A stretch of 64,000 nucleotides of DNA, from positions 1-64,000 of the forward strand of contig MU854351.1 in NCBI GenBank assembly GCA_033296685.1, read 5' to 3'. Source of the stretch: Parachaetomium inaequale (Eukaryota; Ascomycota; Sordariomycetes; Sordariales; Chaetomiaceae). Positions 35,650 to 46,558 of this stretch are shown piece by piece. Below the pieces are notes generated by a model, which did not search any database, was not told the origin of the DNA, and saw only the letters and a list, made by a program, of their open reading frames with translations. A program made the position numbers and the translations under genes. The first letter of the stretch is position 1. Every line of letters begins with the position of its first letter.

Positions 35650-36804
35650 ATGTCGGCCCTCCTCTCGCTCCTGGGCTGGAGCTTCCTCCCCGGCGTACGC
35701 CTTGTCTCTCCCTCCCCTCCCTAGCAACAGCCAACTAACACCCCCCAGCTCGTCACAGGCTGGACCCAATCCCTCTACTACAGCATCACCATCCGCGCCG
35801 GCGACCCCAAGCCGCAGCCGGGCAGCCCGCGCTGGGCCGAGCACCGCCGCCGCATCCACATCCTCGTCATCACCCTCTACCTGCTCTACACCATCTACGA
35901 AGCCGACTACGACCTCCAGCGCGCCGGCACCTTCTACACGGACCTCGGCGTCCCGCTCAACGCAACCGACCGCGAGATCAAGTCGCGCTTCCGCCGCCTC
36001 GCGGCCCTGCACCACCCAGACAAGGCCGGGTCCGGCGGCCGCACCCAAGACGACATCAACGCCTACTTTGTGCACCTCAAAACCGCCGCCGACGCGCTGA
36101 CCAACCCGGCGCAGCGGTTCGCGTACGAGCGCTTCGGCCCCGGCATCGTCTCCTGGGCGCGGTGCGTCACCATCCGCGACTTTGTCGTGCGCGGCGCGCA
36201 GGCCCTCGTGCCCTACTACGGCGCCGCCGCCGTGGCCATGTACGCGTTGGGTTTGTTGGGGTACCTGGACTGGGGCCGGTACGAGCGCTGGCTGGTGCTG
36301 GCGGCGCTGTTTGTGTTTGAGGCGCACACCGTCACGCGGCCCGGGATGCCGCGGGTGCTGGGTAGGGTGGTGAACCCCGTGCTGGGGCTGGTGTTGGGCA
36401 GGGCGCCGTACCTGCCTTTTCAGGCTATCGCGCTGGCGAGGAAGCTCAGCGTGACGGTGTATATTGCGTTTTCGCAGATTGGGCCGCTGCTGGCGGCGGA
36501 TACGCGGAGCGGGCAGCTGGTGGTGGGTGGTGCGGCCGGGGATGACGAGAAGGCGCTGCGGGAGGGGTTGGAGAGGCTGGAGATGACGGTGAAGCGGTTG
36601 GATGCGGACGCGACGAGGTTGTTGGAGACGGAGATGGCGCCGTTTGCGGGGGACGAGGAGACGCGGAACTCGATGTGGGCCAAGGTCAAGGAGTGGCTGG
36701 TCCAAAACACGATCCGCTCGGATCCCATGGTGCGAGATGCGCTCGGGAGATCGTTTGCGAAGCGCAGGATGGACGCCCCGGCGGGGGCTAGGGGGACGAG
36801 GTGA
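35650..36804 (+). CDS. erj5: membrane-bound J-domain protein, ER type
   Basis: A DnaJ-like co-chaperone that should stimulate an ER Hsp70. Two exons, 35650-35694 and 35749-36804, give 366 residues. The short first exon encodes MSALLSLLGWSFLPG. Hydrophobic segments lie near residues 51-66 (IHILVITLYLLYTIYE) and after the J domain (AAAVAMYALGLLGYL, WLVLAALFVFEAHTV). The J domain starts near residue 76 and has the essential HPD at about 104-106 (LAALHHPDKAG). The charged C-terminus has a heptad-like run (ALREGLERLEMTVKRLDAD). The layout, with an early membrane segment, a J domain and more helices, resembles fungal ER J-proteins of the Erj5 kind. The J domain is certain; the symbol is tentative. 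Confidence 0.85.
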
Positions 36805-37372
36805 CGCGTATCTAGAGGGTAGACAGCAATGATATTTATCGCCTGACATTGTTTTTGTCCGGTTTAGCTGCACTCGACGCTCTGATGCTACTAGTAGTTC
36901 CTATTCTCAACTCTAAGTCTTTCCCAGTTCGTGAGTGTGCCGGCATAGCAGAGTCCTTGTAACGGATATACTCTCGAGTGCTTGAATGATTATTACCTAC
37001 CAGGTAGTTTGTGTAATTGGAGTTTGGTAGAGAGAGTTTCTCGTTACAGCGGGGGATAGCCTACTGGCTGGAGCCAGTTCTTGGAACAATCAATGCCCAT
37101 CCAATCGAGCAGCACCATCCCACGCATGCACACTTTCCGGGCAGCAGAGTGAGGTTGCATCGCTCTCGGTCCCCTGTCCAGTCATTGAGGAGGGAAATCT
37201 TGGATGATGCTGACATCTCATGCTCCGTTATTCCAATCCTGGCAATGGCGGGATTCTAATGCTATCTTGTCTCTTTTGGCCGTTTGGGTTCGGTTTTGCC
37301 TTGATTACTGTTGGCTTCTTTGGTCATTTCCAGAACGGGTTGCTTCGCCTCTTCCGAGGCCGAACTGCTCCA
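36805..37372. other. intergenic, GH55 promoter
   Basis: About 570 bp. I see no gene. The frame that contains the GH55 start stays open back to 37220, but that extension adds a hydrophobic run ahead of a good signal peptide and is unlikely to be used. Confidence 0.5.
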
Positions 37373-40013
37373 ATGAAGGCCCGATTTGTATTCGCGGTCC
37401 TCATAGCCGCTTGTGTCACGGCTGAACAACCGCCAGAGAGACCCTCCATACAAGCGAGGCAGTCATGTCAAGGACCATCCGCTGGAAATCCTCAAACCTG
37501 GTGGCGGGCTCAGATCGGGCATAACGGAACGACCCCCTATGCCGCCGACTCGACTTACCAGTACTACCGCACAGCCGTCCAGTACGGCGCAGACAGCTCG
37601 GGCAAGGAGGACTCGTCCAACGCCTTCAACCATGCCATCGACGGTGGGTGAACAGGCATGACCAGAAAAGCTTTGACACTGAAACCAAAGACAGCATGGA
37701 ACCGGACGGGAAACACCGTCACCACCATGCCAGCATACATCTACGTCCCGCCCGGCACATACCTGATCAAGAAGCCCATCCAGCTGCTAGTCAGCACGTT
37801 CCTGATCGGCGACCCCCTAGACCCGCCAACGCTGGTCGCCGACCCGGCACTCGCGTCGAACCCCGTCATCCACGGCTACGACGCGCACCAGGGCGAGGCC
37901 AGCGCCAACAAGAACTTCTACATGGCCGTCCGCAACTTCAAGATCGACACGACCAGGATCGCCAGCAACGTGGCGGCCAGAGCCATCGAGTGGTCCGTCT
38001 CGCAGGGCTGCAGCCTGACCAACGTCCACATCAGCATGCCGCCGTCCTCGGGCCACATCGGAATCACCATGGACCAGGGCGGCTCGGGCATGATCATCGC
38101 CGACTGCTCCTTCACCGGCGGAGCCATCGGTCTGCAGCTTGCGAACCAGCAGTACATGCTGAAGGGGCTCAGGTTTGACGGCTGCAACGTGGGCATTTTC
38201 ATCCAGCGGTCGTTTGTCTCGACGGTTCAGGGGTGCAGTTTTGCGAACTGCAACTATGGTGTTGATATGGGTGCGGCCAACAGCAGCGGTGCGTTATCCG
38301 TCGTCGACTCTTCCGTGTCGAGGTGCACTGCTGGCGTCAATGCGCATGTGAGTGGGAACGGCCAGGGCTCTCTTGTCCTGGATAATTTTGCTGTCAGCGA
38401 GGCGGTTGCCGTGAGGTCTTCGAGCGGCTCGACGCTGCTTCGGGGGTCGGTGCCTGATGGCCAGGTCTGGGTTATGGGGAATACGTGGGTGCCAGTCCCG
38501 AGGTTGGGTTGTGGCAGTAACTGACGTGTCCAAGCAACCCGGATGGCTACCAGGCCGGCAAGACATACCCTATCAGTCGGCCACCAGGACTCCTGGTGGA
38601 TGGGAAATACTTCACCGCCCCTCTACCGCAGTACGAGAAGTACGACATCAGCCAGGTGGTCAGCGTGACGGAGGACCCCGAGCACCCCGTCTACGGCGAC
38701 AGTGAGTATGGTATCACACCTCGCCATGGATCCAACCCTGCTAACACCAGCCAGACTCCCACGACGACGGCCCTTCCATCAACGCCATCCTCCTCAAGCA
38801 CGCCAACTGCAAAATCGTCTTCTTCCCCCAAGGCATCTACCGCACCAACACAACCATCCACATCCCCCCGGGCTCCCGCCTCGTAGGCGAAGTCTTCAGC
38901 GCCATCTCCGGCGCCGGCCCCCATTTCTCCGACCCTTCCAACCCGCAACCCATCGTGCAGATCGGCAACCCAGGCGACCGCGGCGTCGCCCAGCTAACCG
39001 ACCTCCTCATAACCGTCTCGGCCCCGCTCCCAGGCGCCACCCTCCTCCAGATCAACATGGCAGGACAAGACCCGGACTCCGTCGGCATCTGGACCACCGT
39101 CCTCCGCGTCGGCGGCACGGCCGACGCCCTCGTCACGACGGCATGCACATCCCCCGACACCAAAACCTGCAAAGCCGCCTTTTCCCTCCTCCACCTAACC
39201 CCGTCCTCGTCCACCTACCTGGAGGGAGTCTGGGGCTGGGTGGCCGACCACAGTCTAGACGACGACCCCTCGAGAAACAATCCGCCGCCGCAAAACATCG
39301 CCGTCGGCCGCGGCGCGCTGGTCGAGAGCCGCGCCCCGACCTGGCTGGTCGGCACGTCGTTTGAGCACTGCGTGCTGTACCAGTACGCGCTGCGCGGCGC
39401 GCGGAATGTGTATGTAGCGCAGCACCAGAGCGAGAGCCCCTACTGGCAGGGCAGGGGGACGCGGGTGCCGGCGCCGGCGCCGTGGGAGGTTGAAGAGGGG
39501 GATGGGGATCCGGCGTTTGAGGGGTGTGACGCGGAGGGGGATGATGGTGATATGTGTCGTCGTGCTTGGGGGCTGTATGTCTCCGGGGTGAGGGATGTAG
39601 TTGTTCATGGGTCGGCCATGTGGAGCTTTTTTGGGGGGATGGATGATGGGTTGTGGAGTGACCCGCAGTGTGCGCTCACGGGGGGCATATGTCAAACGAA
39701 TATGGCGTATGTGGAGGAGGCCAGGGGGATGTGGTGGTTTTCGGCGAGCAGCAAGGCGGCGGAGAACTTGGTGGTTGATGCTGGTGAAGGGGCGGGGGCG
39801 AACGGGAGTGTGGTTGTCACGTCGATGAGGGACAACCCGGGGGGTTGGGGAGCGGTGGTGGCGGCGTATTTGAGGAATACGGGTGGTGATGATGGGGATG
39901 GGGATGGGGATGGGAGTCAGGGTGACGATTCAGGGGTAGGGGGGTTGGTGCCGGGGTTAGGGTTGATTGTGACGGCGTTCTCGATTGTCTCTGCGCTGAT
40001 GCTGTTCGGATGA
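37373..40013 (+). CDS. GH55 family beta-1,3-glucanase, secreted
   Basis: A secreted, possibly membrane-anchored enzyme for beta-1,3-glucan. Four exons, 37373-37643, 37695-38484, 38535-38701 and 38755-40013, give 828 residues. ATG 37373 opens a signal peptide (MKARFVFAVLIAACVTA). The two halves each form a pectate-lyase-like beta-helix, the GH55 hallmark: WWRAQIGHNGTTPYAADSTY and IYVPPGTYLIKKPIQ in the first, SHDDGPSINAILLKHANCKI and VFFPQGIYRTNTTIHIPPGS in the second. IEWSVSQGCSLTNVHI, SGHIGITMDQGGSG and GVWGWVADHSLDD are also typical. The C-terminus has an Asp/Gly-rich spacer followed by a hydrophobic end (LGLIVTAFSIVSALMLFG), suggesting a GPI signal, which is inference. The intron 2 acceptor is AAG, chosen to keep frame. 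Confidence 0.88.
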
Positions 40014-40371
40014 GCGCCATCTGCACTGAATATGACTGCAGGGTTACTCGAATAGACTTGCAGGACAAGAATGCCAAATCAACGCGAGAAGGGATCATGA
40101 GACCGATATTGCGCTGCAGTGCTCGAGTTGATCTGCTGACCTGTGCCTATGTATTTTCAGACGACACAGAGCGTGGAATCACAACCATCTGGTGCGGTTG
40201 TTTCGGAAATCGGAGCTTTGCCGCAGCGTGCCCAAATTTGGGAGACGCGGATCGGATGGCGGCCGGCAGGGTCCCGGTCGGCACCGTCCCGCGAGGCGCA
40301 AAAACCGACGTTTCAACGGCGGATAACTAGATGTCGAGATCGCAATCTTTCCCTTCCAGGTTCGATGATTG

Positions 40372-40390
40372 TGGGGAGCTGCTCTCCCCA
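40372..40390. promoter_or_regulatory. short palindrome in the SCP2 promoter
   Basis: TGGGGAG and CTCCCCA face each other across 5 nt, and a further GTGGGG follows at once. The GTGGGG element fits the CreA consensus SYGGRG, so carbon control is possible, but this is inference. Confidence 0.35.
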
Positions 40391-40555
40391 TGTGGGGTAA
40401 AGTAGGGCCCATGCTAGTGGGTCCAACCCCCCGTTTCGGCAGCACATGGCGCCTTGCTTGGGTGCCTGGGCTTGCAAGGAATGCGCCGAGGTTCAATTCA
40501 CATGCAACTCGACCAGCAGCGTCATCGCAGGGCATTCGGCTCTTGCGCACTGCAT

Positions 40556-40561
40556 TATAAA
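40556..40561 (+). promoter_or_regulatory. TATA box of the SCP2 gene
   Basis: TATAAA lies about 150 bp before the ATG at 40705, a plausible distance given the pyrimidine-rich leader between them. Confidence 0.5.
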
Positions 40562-40704
40562 CTTGGACCACACCCCACGACCCTTCCTTGTCCGCTTTTC
40601 TCATCCCTAGCATTTCAAGATACCCGATACTCAACCCAGCGCTTCTTCAACACTTTTGCCATTTCCACGCCCGCAGCCGTCGATTCCACAAATTTACAGC
40701 CACC

Positions 40705-41267
40705 ATGTCTCTCAAGAACGGTGAGTTTGCACTTTTGGACGCTCCGCTGGCACCCGCTGCCTCTCCGTCTGCCGGCCCCAAAATCACAGAAACCTTGTGC
40801 AACGCCTCGAAATCCAGAGTTTTCGGCTGACACCAACCTAGACAAGTTCCCCTCCTCGGCGGCTTTTGACGAGATCAACAACGCCCTCAACGCCAGCGAG
40901 GCCGACCGCAAGGATGCCATGAAGCAGGGCAACGCCGTCTTTGCCTTCACCCTCAAGAACGCCGCCGGCGAGACCGAGAGCTGGAACATCGACCTCAAGA
41001 ACAAGGGCGCCGTTGGCAAGGGCGTGGGCGAGAAGCCGACTGGTGCGTCTCTAGTCTTATCACAACACCAATTAATCGGCATTACTGACACGGCCGTTTG
41101 CAGTCACCCTCTCCCTCTCCGAGGCCGACTTTGGCTCCCTCGTCGCCGGCAAGGCCAACGCCCAGCGGCTGTTCATGTCGGGCAAGCTCAAGATCAAGGG
41201 CGACGTCATGAAGGCCACCAAGCTCGACCCCATCCTCAAGAAGGCCCAGACCAAGGCCAAGCTCTAA
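40705..41267 (+). CDS. SCP2 sterol-carrier domain protein, peroxisomal signal
   Basis: A small lipid-binding protein. Three exons, 40705-40720, 40842-41042 and 41104-41267, give 126 residues, which is one SCP2 domain with no fused enzyme. The start context is CCACCATG. Family features are AVFAFTLKNAAGETESWNID, the short KGAVGKGVGEKPTVTLSLSEADF and the GKLKIKGDVMKATKL segment. The last three residues are AKL, a likely type 1 peroxisomal signal. It could carry sterols or fatty acyl chains in the peroxisome. The first exon encodes only five residues and one base of the sixth codon, a common pattern in fungal small genes. Introns are 121 and 61 nt with CTGAC-like branch points. Its 3' end faces that of the transporter gene 247 bp away. 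Confidence 0.93.
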
Positions 41268-41514
41268 ATGGCGAGGTTCTCGCGGACGAGACTGATGATG
41301 TTGGATGACGATTCTTTTGTATAATACCTCTTCTGCCTCCTGTTGAGGCAACGGCTGGTTAGCGGCGCAAATTGCATTGCTGTTTTGAGCAAGTCTTTGA
41401 TCTAGTGCTGCGGTTCATCGGGGGAACAGCCGCCGTGTTACTGACCACCAAACAAGCCAAGCACGCGTATATCTCGGGAAGACAAGAGCGACGGTTCCAA
41501 GGTACGATGCGTGT

Positions 41515-43266
41515 TCATATCTTGGCCAGAAGCTTCAGGCCCTCCCTCCTCCGCTTGACTTCTCTCGCAGCTACCAGTAGCACCAAGCCAGCAACCATGC
41601 AAGACCCCGAGAACATCTGCGCATCGAGGTAATCCCCACCGCTGTTCCTAATCAGCACTCCAGAGATGGGCGGCCCGATCAGACACCCGAAGCCGATAAC
41701 AGCAAACAGCATGCCCATGCGCGTCCCCTGCTTTTGCGCGTCGAACTTGAGAGCCGCCAGCGCCGCAGGGAAGAGCGCCTGGACCCCGCCCATGGACAGG
41801 CTGAAGAATACGGTCCAGGCGTACAGCCCTCCGAGGGACGAAACCGCTGCCCAGCAGTATAGGGTGAGCGAGGTGATCGCCACCAAGACGATGAAGACGT
41901 TGTATGTGCCGACCCAGAGTGCCAGGAATCCGGGGAAGAGACGGGCGACGACGCCAACACCGTTCAAAACCAGCAACAGGTTGAGTGAATCGGGGTACGA
42001 GAGATGCTGGATATCCCGCGCATACGACGCGAGATAGAAGAACGGGAAGAAGATGCCGATGAACGTCTACCAAGGAGCCAGTTAGCAGCCGCCGGCGCCA
42101 CCCACACCAACCTCGACACACATTACACCCCGAACCGAACATACCAAAAATGCGCCAACCGCATACAGAGCATACTCGGGCTCCCTCCACGCCGCCCAGT
42201 CAAACAACGGCCCCTTCCCCCGCGGCATCTCCCTCGTCCTAGCCACAGCCAACCCCACGGCCAACGTCCCCAGCTGCACGAACCCAATCGCCCTCATGGT
42301 CCACCCAAACCCAACCCTCGGCAACAGCGTCCGCGCCATGCTCGGAAACACCAGCCCGCCGACGGAACTCCCGCTCGCAGCCACCGCCAGCGCGACCCCC
42401 CTCCTGCGAGCAAAATATGTCGACACGACCGTCATGCTCGGCGCGAACAGCAGGCCGTTGCCCAGGCCCGTGCAGACGCCCTGGGCGAGGAACACGTGCC
42501 AGTACGCCGTCGTCGAGACGGACGTCGCGAAGGTGCCCAGCACGACGAGCGCGGCGCCCGAGGCGACCGTGGCCCGGAAGAAGCCCGCGTCCGTGAGCAC
42601 ACCGGCGGCGCTGCCTGCCAGGAAGAGGAGGAAGACGGAGGTGGAGCCGATCCAGGAGATTGTGGAGGGGGGGAGGGCGAGGGTGGGGATGTAGTAGCTT
42701 TCTGGGGGTCCGACCGTGTCAGCCAGCATCACTTACTACTTTGAGGTTTGCCCGAGAAGCGGCGGTGCTTGTTTTTGACCTACACCCATGGCGCTGCCCC
42801 CCTGACACGCCGGGCAAACGGGGAGAAGAGCGGAAGGTTTGACGTACGGAAAACACCAAAGGAGATGAAGACGCCCCTTTGGAGGGGACGCGTTAGCTTG
42901 TGCAAGACCTGGACGTTATGATGCAGTGAGAGTGTGCTTACCACGTGTTCATGATGACGAAGAAACCGGAGACAACTATTGCCCCCGTTTCGTGTCAGAT
43001 CTGTTGGCTTTGACCGAGGGACCTTGAACGGTGGGCAAAAGCTTACCAGACATCCACGCCCAAAAGCCCCCGTCCGGTGGCGGCGCGACTAAGCTTGCGG
43101 TATTCGAAGGGACATACTCGATCGGGTGACGGCCTTCGTCGTTTGCGGATCCTGCTTCATGGCCTGACCGGGTAGCTGCCTCTCTCAAGGGGAAGTTCCC
43201 GGACACCACGGGTGTATTTTGTTCGGCTGAGCCCTCGGGCGCCTTCTCGATGCCCCTTACTATCAT
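41515..43266 (-). CDS. MFS monocarboxylate transporter-like protein
   Basis: A proton-linked carboxylate-type transporter. Five exons on the minus strand, 43266-43047, 42975-42942, 42876-42848, 42701-42145 and 42066-41515, sum to 1392 nt (463 residues). The conserved DGGFWAWMSVVSGFFVIMNT start of helix 1 is split across exons 1 and 2. Two very small exons (34 and 29 nt) then carry the rest of helix 1 and GVFISFGVF. SWIGSTSVFLLFLAG, GLGNGLLFAPSMTVVSTYF, RRRGVALAVAASGSSVGG and MGMLFAVIGFGCLIGPPISG are MCT family hallmarks. The start is uncertain: an upstream ATG at 43351 opens another frame that meets a possible GTAAGG donor near 43259, so the true N-terminus may include one more exon. The substrate is unknown. 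Confidence 0.83.
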
Positions 43267-44189
43267 CGTCTTGGTTGATCAGTGCGGTGGGACTGAGAAC
43301 CGAGTCCGGCGTGAGATGGGTAGGTGGTGCCAGGATGTCTTGAGGAGCCATCTACCACATATACCTTACGTTTGAAGAAGAGTAAAGGGTACAGGCTTCT
43401 TATATTCCACGCACAGCCGGGATAAGTCTGTCTCTGCCAAGTAACGCGGGTGGTCCAGTTCCGGCTCGACGTTTATTATTAAGCCCGGGTATTGGGAGCT
43501 GCTCCCTGTCCCGCCTAGCCCCATTTGCAGAAAATGTTTTGGATCTGTTGTGGACTCCTGATTCTTCATGGGCGTGCCCCTGGTAGGTAGGCAGCAGTAT
43601 GCCCGTCAGGGATGAGTACCTTCTCCGGCCTTCGCCCCTGTCAGTCCCTGAGAACTTCTTGCCGCCATATCCGCCGATACATCAGTCAAACTGCTTGATT
43701 TGTAAGAAACCCAGGAAAACCAGGGGGCCGTCGTTGTAGAAGCCCCACGGTTGCCTATGATACGCCCCAAATAGCCCCCGTCCCCGAGTCGTGGTGTTGG
43801 ACAGGGATAGGGCTACTACCCGTTTTGGTAACATAAACCGCCAAGCCATCGAGACCTGTCTCCTCGAGGGTATCTGTGACGTCCGCACATCTAAATCTCT
43901 CACGAATGAAATCGACATGGAACTTGACTCAGGAGGAAGTACGAAAATTCACCTCTTTCTCCTTAATAACAAACTGCTTAGAAATGCGAAGCGGGATGTC
44001 CAAGTCGCGGGCTCCTCTTGTGAAGACGGCGTTTTCCTGTTGAGAGATTCAACTTAGTATAAGTATGCTGGTATACCCACGCATTCTGTGAAGTATCGAC
44101 GAGTTTACGTTCTTGTCTTGTTGTTCCTTAGGTCACCAACAATCTGTATCTCCCACACCACAACTGAATACCCATCCACTTCAGCCAAC
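43267..44189. other. intergenic, divergent promoters
   Basis: About 920 bp between two divergently transcribed genes. It includes the possible upstream first exon of the transporter (ATG 43351). No other gene is supported. TATAAG near 44058 may serve the gene at 44190. Confidence 0.45.
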
Positions 44190-44993
44190 ATGACGACTTC
44201 AACTTTCAAAAGCAGGGTCGAGATCACCCACATCGGCACCGCCACCGCCATCCTGAGCATCGACGGGGTCAACTTCCTCACCGACCCCTTCTTCAGCCCC
44301 GCCGGCTCAACGTTCGACTACAAAGTCGTCGTCCTCGAGAACACCGAGAGCCCCGCCATGTCGCTGGCCGACCTACCCGTCATCGACGCCGTCCTTCTCA
44401 GCCACGAGGACCACTTCGACAACCTCGACGACCTCGGCCGCCGGCTCCTCGACGGCCGCCGCGTCTTCACCACGCCCGACGGCGCCAAGAACCTCCAGCC
44501 GCGCCCGGCCGTCCACGGCCTGCGCCCCTGGGAAACCATCACATCAACCATCGGCGGCAAGGACTTCTCCATCACGGGCGTGCCCTGCGTGCACGTCCCC
44601 GGCGGCGAGTGCACCGGCTTCATCCTCACGGCCGCCCGTTTCGGCGAGACGGACGGCCGGCCTAATGCTATCTACTTCTCGGGCGACACCGTCTACTTCC
44701 CTGAGCTGGTGCAGATGCGCGACCGCTTCCACATCAGCGTGGCCCTGTACAACCTCGGCTGCGCGCACACGCCCGTGGGTCCCGGCGGCTCGATGCTGCA
44801 GATCACCATGGGCGGCGAGCAGGGCGCGCGGCTGTTCAGGGAGACCGGCGCCGACGTGCTCGTGCCCATGCACTACATGTCGTGGAAGCACTTTACCGAG
44901 TTTGATAGGGGGCTTCGGAACGAGCTGGAGAAGGGGGGCGTGTTGGACAGGGTCCGCTGGCTTGAGCCGGGCGTTGCTGTGAGGATTGTCTGA
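44190..44993 (+). CDS. metallo-beta-lactamase-fold hydrolase, UlaG/NAPE-PLD-like
   Basis: A single-exon gene of 267 residues. ATG 44190 is the first true ATG; the frame runs on upstream but without another ATG start. It has the fold signatures ITHIGTATAILSIDGVNFLTDPFF near the N-terminus, LSHEDHFDNLDDLG, CVHVPGG, YFSGDTVYFPE and MHYMSWKHF. These correspond to the metal and active-site motifs of the UlaG-like branch. The usual HxHxDH motif is changed: the aligned stretch is H-E-D-H-F-D-N, with an Asn where the last His is expected. GDT and the later His are kept. It may bind metals differently. There is no signal peptide, so it is probably cytosolic. The substrate is unknown. Confidence 0.85.
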   Translation: MTTSTFKSRVEITHIGTATAILSIDGVNFLTDPFFSPAGSTFDYKVVVLENTESPAMSLADLPVIDAVLLSHEDHFDNLDDLGRRLLDGRRVFTTPDGAKNLQPRPAVHGLRPWETITSTIGGKDFSITGVPCVHVPGGECTGFILTAARFGETDGRPNAIYFSGDTVYFPELVQMRDRFHISVALYNLGCAHTPVGPGGSMLQITMGGEQGARLFRETGADVLVPMHYMSWKHFTEFDRGLRNELEKGGVLDRVRWLEPGVAVRIV

Positions 44994-46558
44994 GGTGTTC
45001 GCTTTGGGTCTAGGCCCTAGATAGGCTACCATACCTAGGAACATGTACTATGGAATAATTAGATGGGTTTGAATTATCTGATCGTCGGACGAGCGGAAGT
45101 GTCTCGGGATCTAACCGATTACCGCGGCAGTTATGTTCTTAGGTACCAGACCAGGTGGAAGCTGGCTTAGTACTATGCTCAACGCCACACGAGCCCCTGC
45201 TGTCCCAGCTGTACTAGTAACGTCTGATTGCCCTTCTCGCTTCTAGGTGTTCCCTATATCGCCGACGAGACATTTTCATACGCACCATGTGCTCTGTTGT
45301 CGTCTGGACTAACCAACTGCGCGTCTTGTATGGAGATACCATCATGATACCTCTCCGTCTCCGAGGCGACGCTGCGACCCTCCTCCTACCTCTTTCTTTG
45401 GCAACTCTCTGAGAACACCCACCGCGGATGAAGCACAAATCCAGCTTATGCAACCGGAGCCACCCATCACTCTTGTTTTCGAGCAAACGATGCGGCAAAG
45501 ACGCATGTATCTCGGTCCCTTTAGAGGTGCCTAGTTCCCCCGGGCCCTTTCGGATCCCTACCGTAGCTCGTCATGTCATGCCCCGAAACCTGAAGTGTGG
45601 ATGCACAAAACCTGTTCAATGGATGGAAGGATTCAGCGAAACCAAACGCGTGAATCAGGGTAGGGCGCATCTTGTTTGTACTACGGAATAATCCTGTGCT
45701 TTCAAATTGTCCCATCGTCTGCATGTTACTAGAGGAAGCGCCCCGACTGGAGGTCTAGATCTGGCCAGAGCAGTTGTGTTCTAAGTGAATTGGATTAATA
45801 ATACTAGGCTCTGAGTACTAGGTAGGCAGGCTCAACGCAACACGAGACTGCAGCTCGTTAAAACATAGGTCCGAATACGCGAAAAGGTCGTTGCTCTGTT
45901 CGCCCTGTTTGCATGTGCCCAAACCTGGCAGCTGATTCGGACTTGCTGCCGGATCTGGATTAAAACCCAGATTGGAGGCTGGGACATCTGCGACACAGTA
46001 GAATCCGCAAGCATCTGCGTTTCTATTTTTCCGTTGTGAGTCTGGACCTTCTCTCTTCTTATTGCCGGCACATGCCACTAGCAATCTCCGGGGCCTAGGT
46101 ACTTCGGCGATGCTTAGCTCCGTCTCGAGTTTATGCGATCGGGGCTGTGGTTCCAAGCAGGCGGTCCAGGGTGTTGGAAGCGCTCCAGTAATAACGCGTG
46201 AGCAATAGATTAAGTTCGTCGTACCCGGGATTTGCGGGCTACGTCCCAAGCTAGTGAACGGAGCTGGGCCCGTGTAAGTGACACGAGCCACATAGAGGCC
46301 AAACCTTTATTCCACTTCTTTTACTAGGTGGCCAGGAGAAACCACTTCCTCAGATGAACATATTGGTGGAACAATCGCCGTGTTTGGTCCGGAGGCGGCG
46401 CTGCTCAACCGGGAGTGTAGATGGATCATGACCAAGCAGAAGGGGTTCATGTAGATGCTATCACGTATATAAGTCCGCCGGCATCGTGTCGTCGGCCTCA
46501 GTATTCAAACACCAGTACCCATCAGTTCTCCCCTAGTATTCTGCACTAGCACCCAGCT
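44994..46558. other. intergenic, GH62 promoter
   Basis: About 1.6 kb, somewhat AT-richer than its surroundings. Frames are short and unconvincing. It should carry the regulatory region of the GH62 gene; I did not find a clear XlnR-type GGCTAA site by eye. Confidence 0.45.
46466..46473 (+). promoter_or_regulatory. TATA box of the GH62 gene
   Basis: TATATAAG lies about 90 bp before the GH62 ATG, a good position for a short-leader inducible gene. Confidence 0.6.

Larger units (their letters stand above)
40014..40704. other. intergenic, SCP2 gene promoter
   Basis: About 690 bp without a gene. It contains a short palindrome (40372-40390) and a TATA box (40556-40561) in front of the SCP2 gene. 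Confidence 0.5.

Noticed and set aside
35440..36873. 477-codon minus-strand frame
   Set aside because: Antisense shadow of the J-domain gene with a skewed Arg/Gly/Val composition.
37220..37372. Upstream extension of the GH55 frame
   Set aside because: Would bury the clear signal peptide behind another hydrophobic run; ATG 37373 is the better start.
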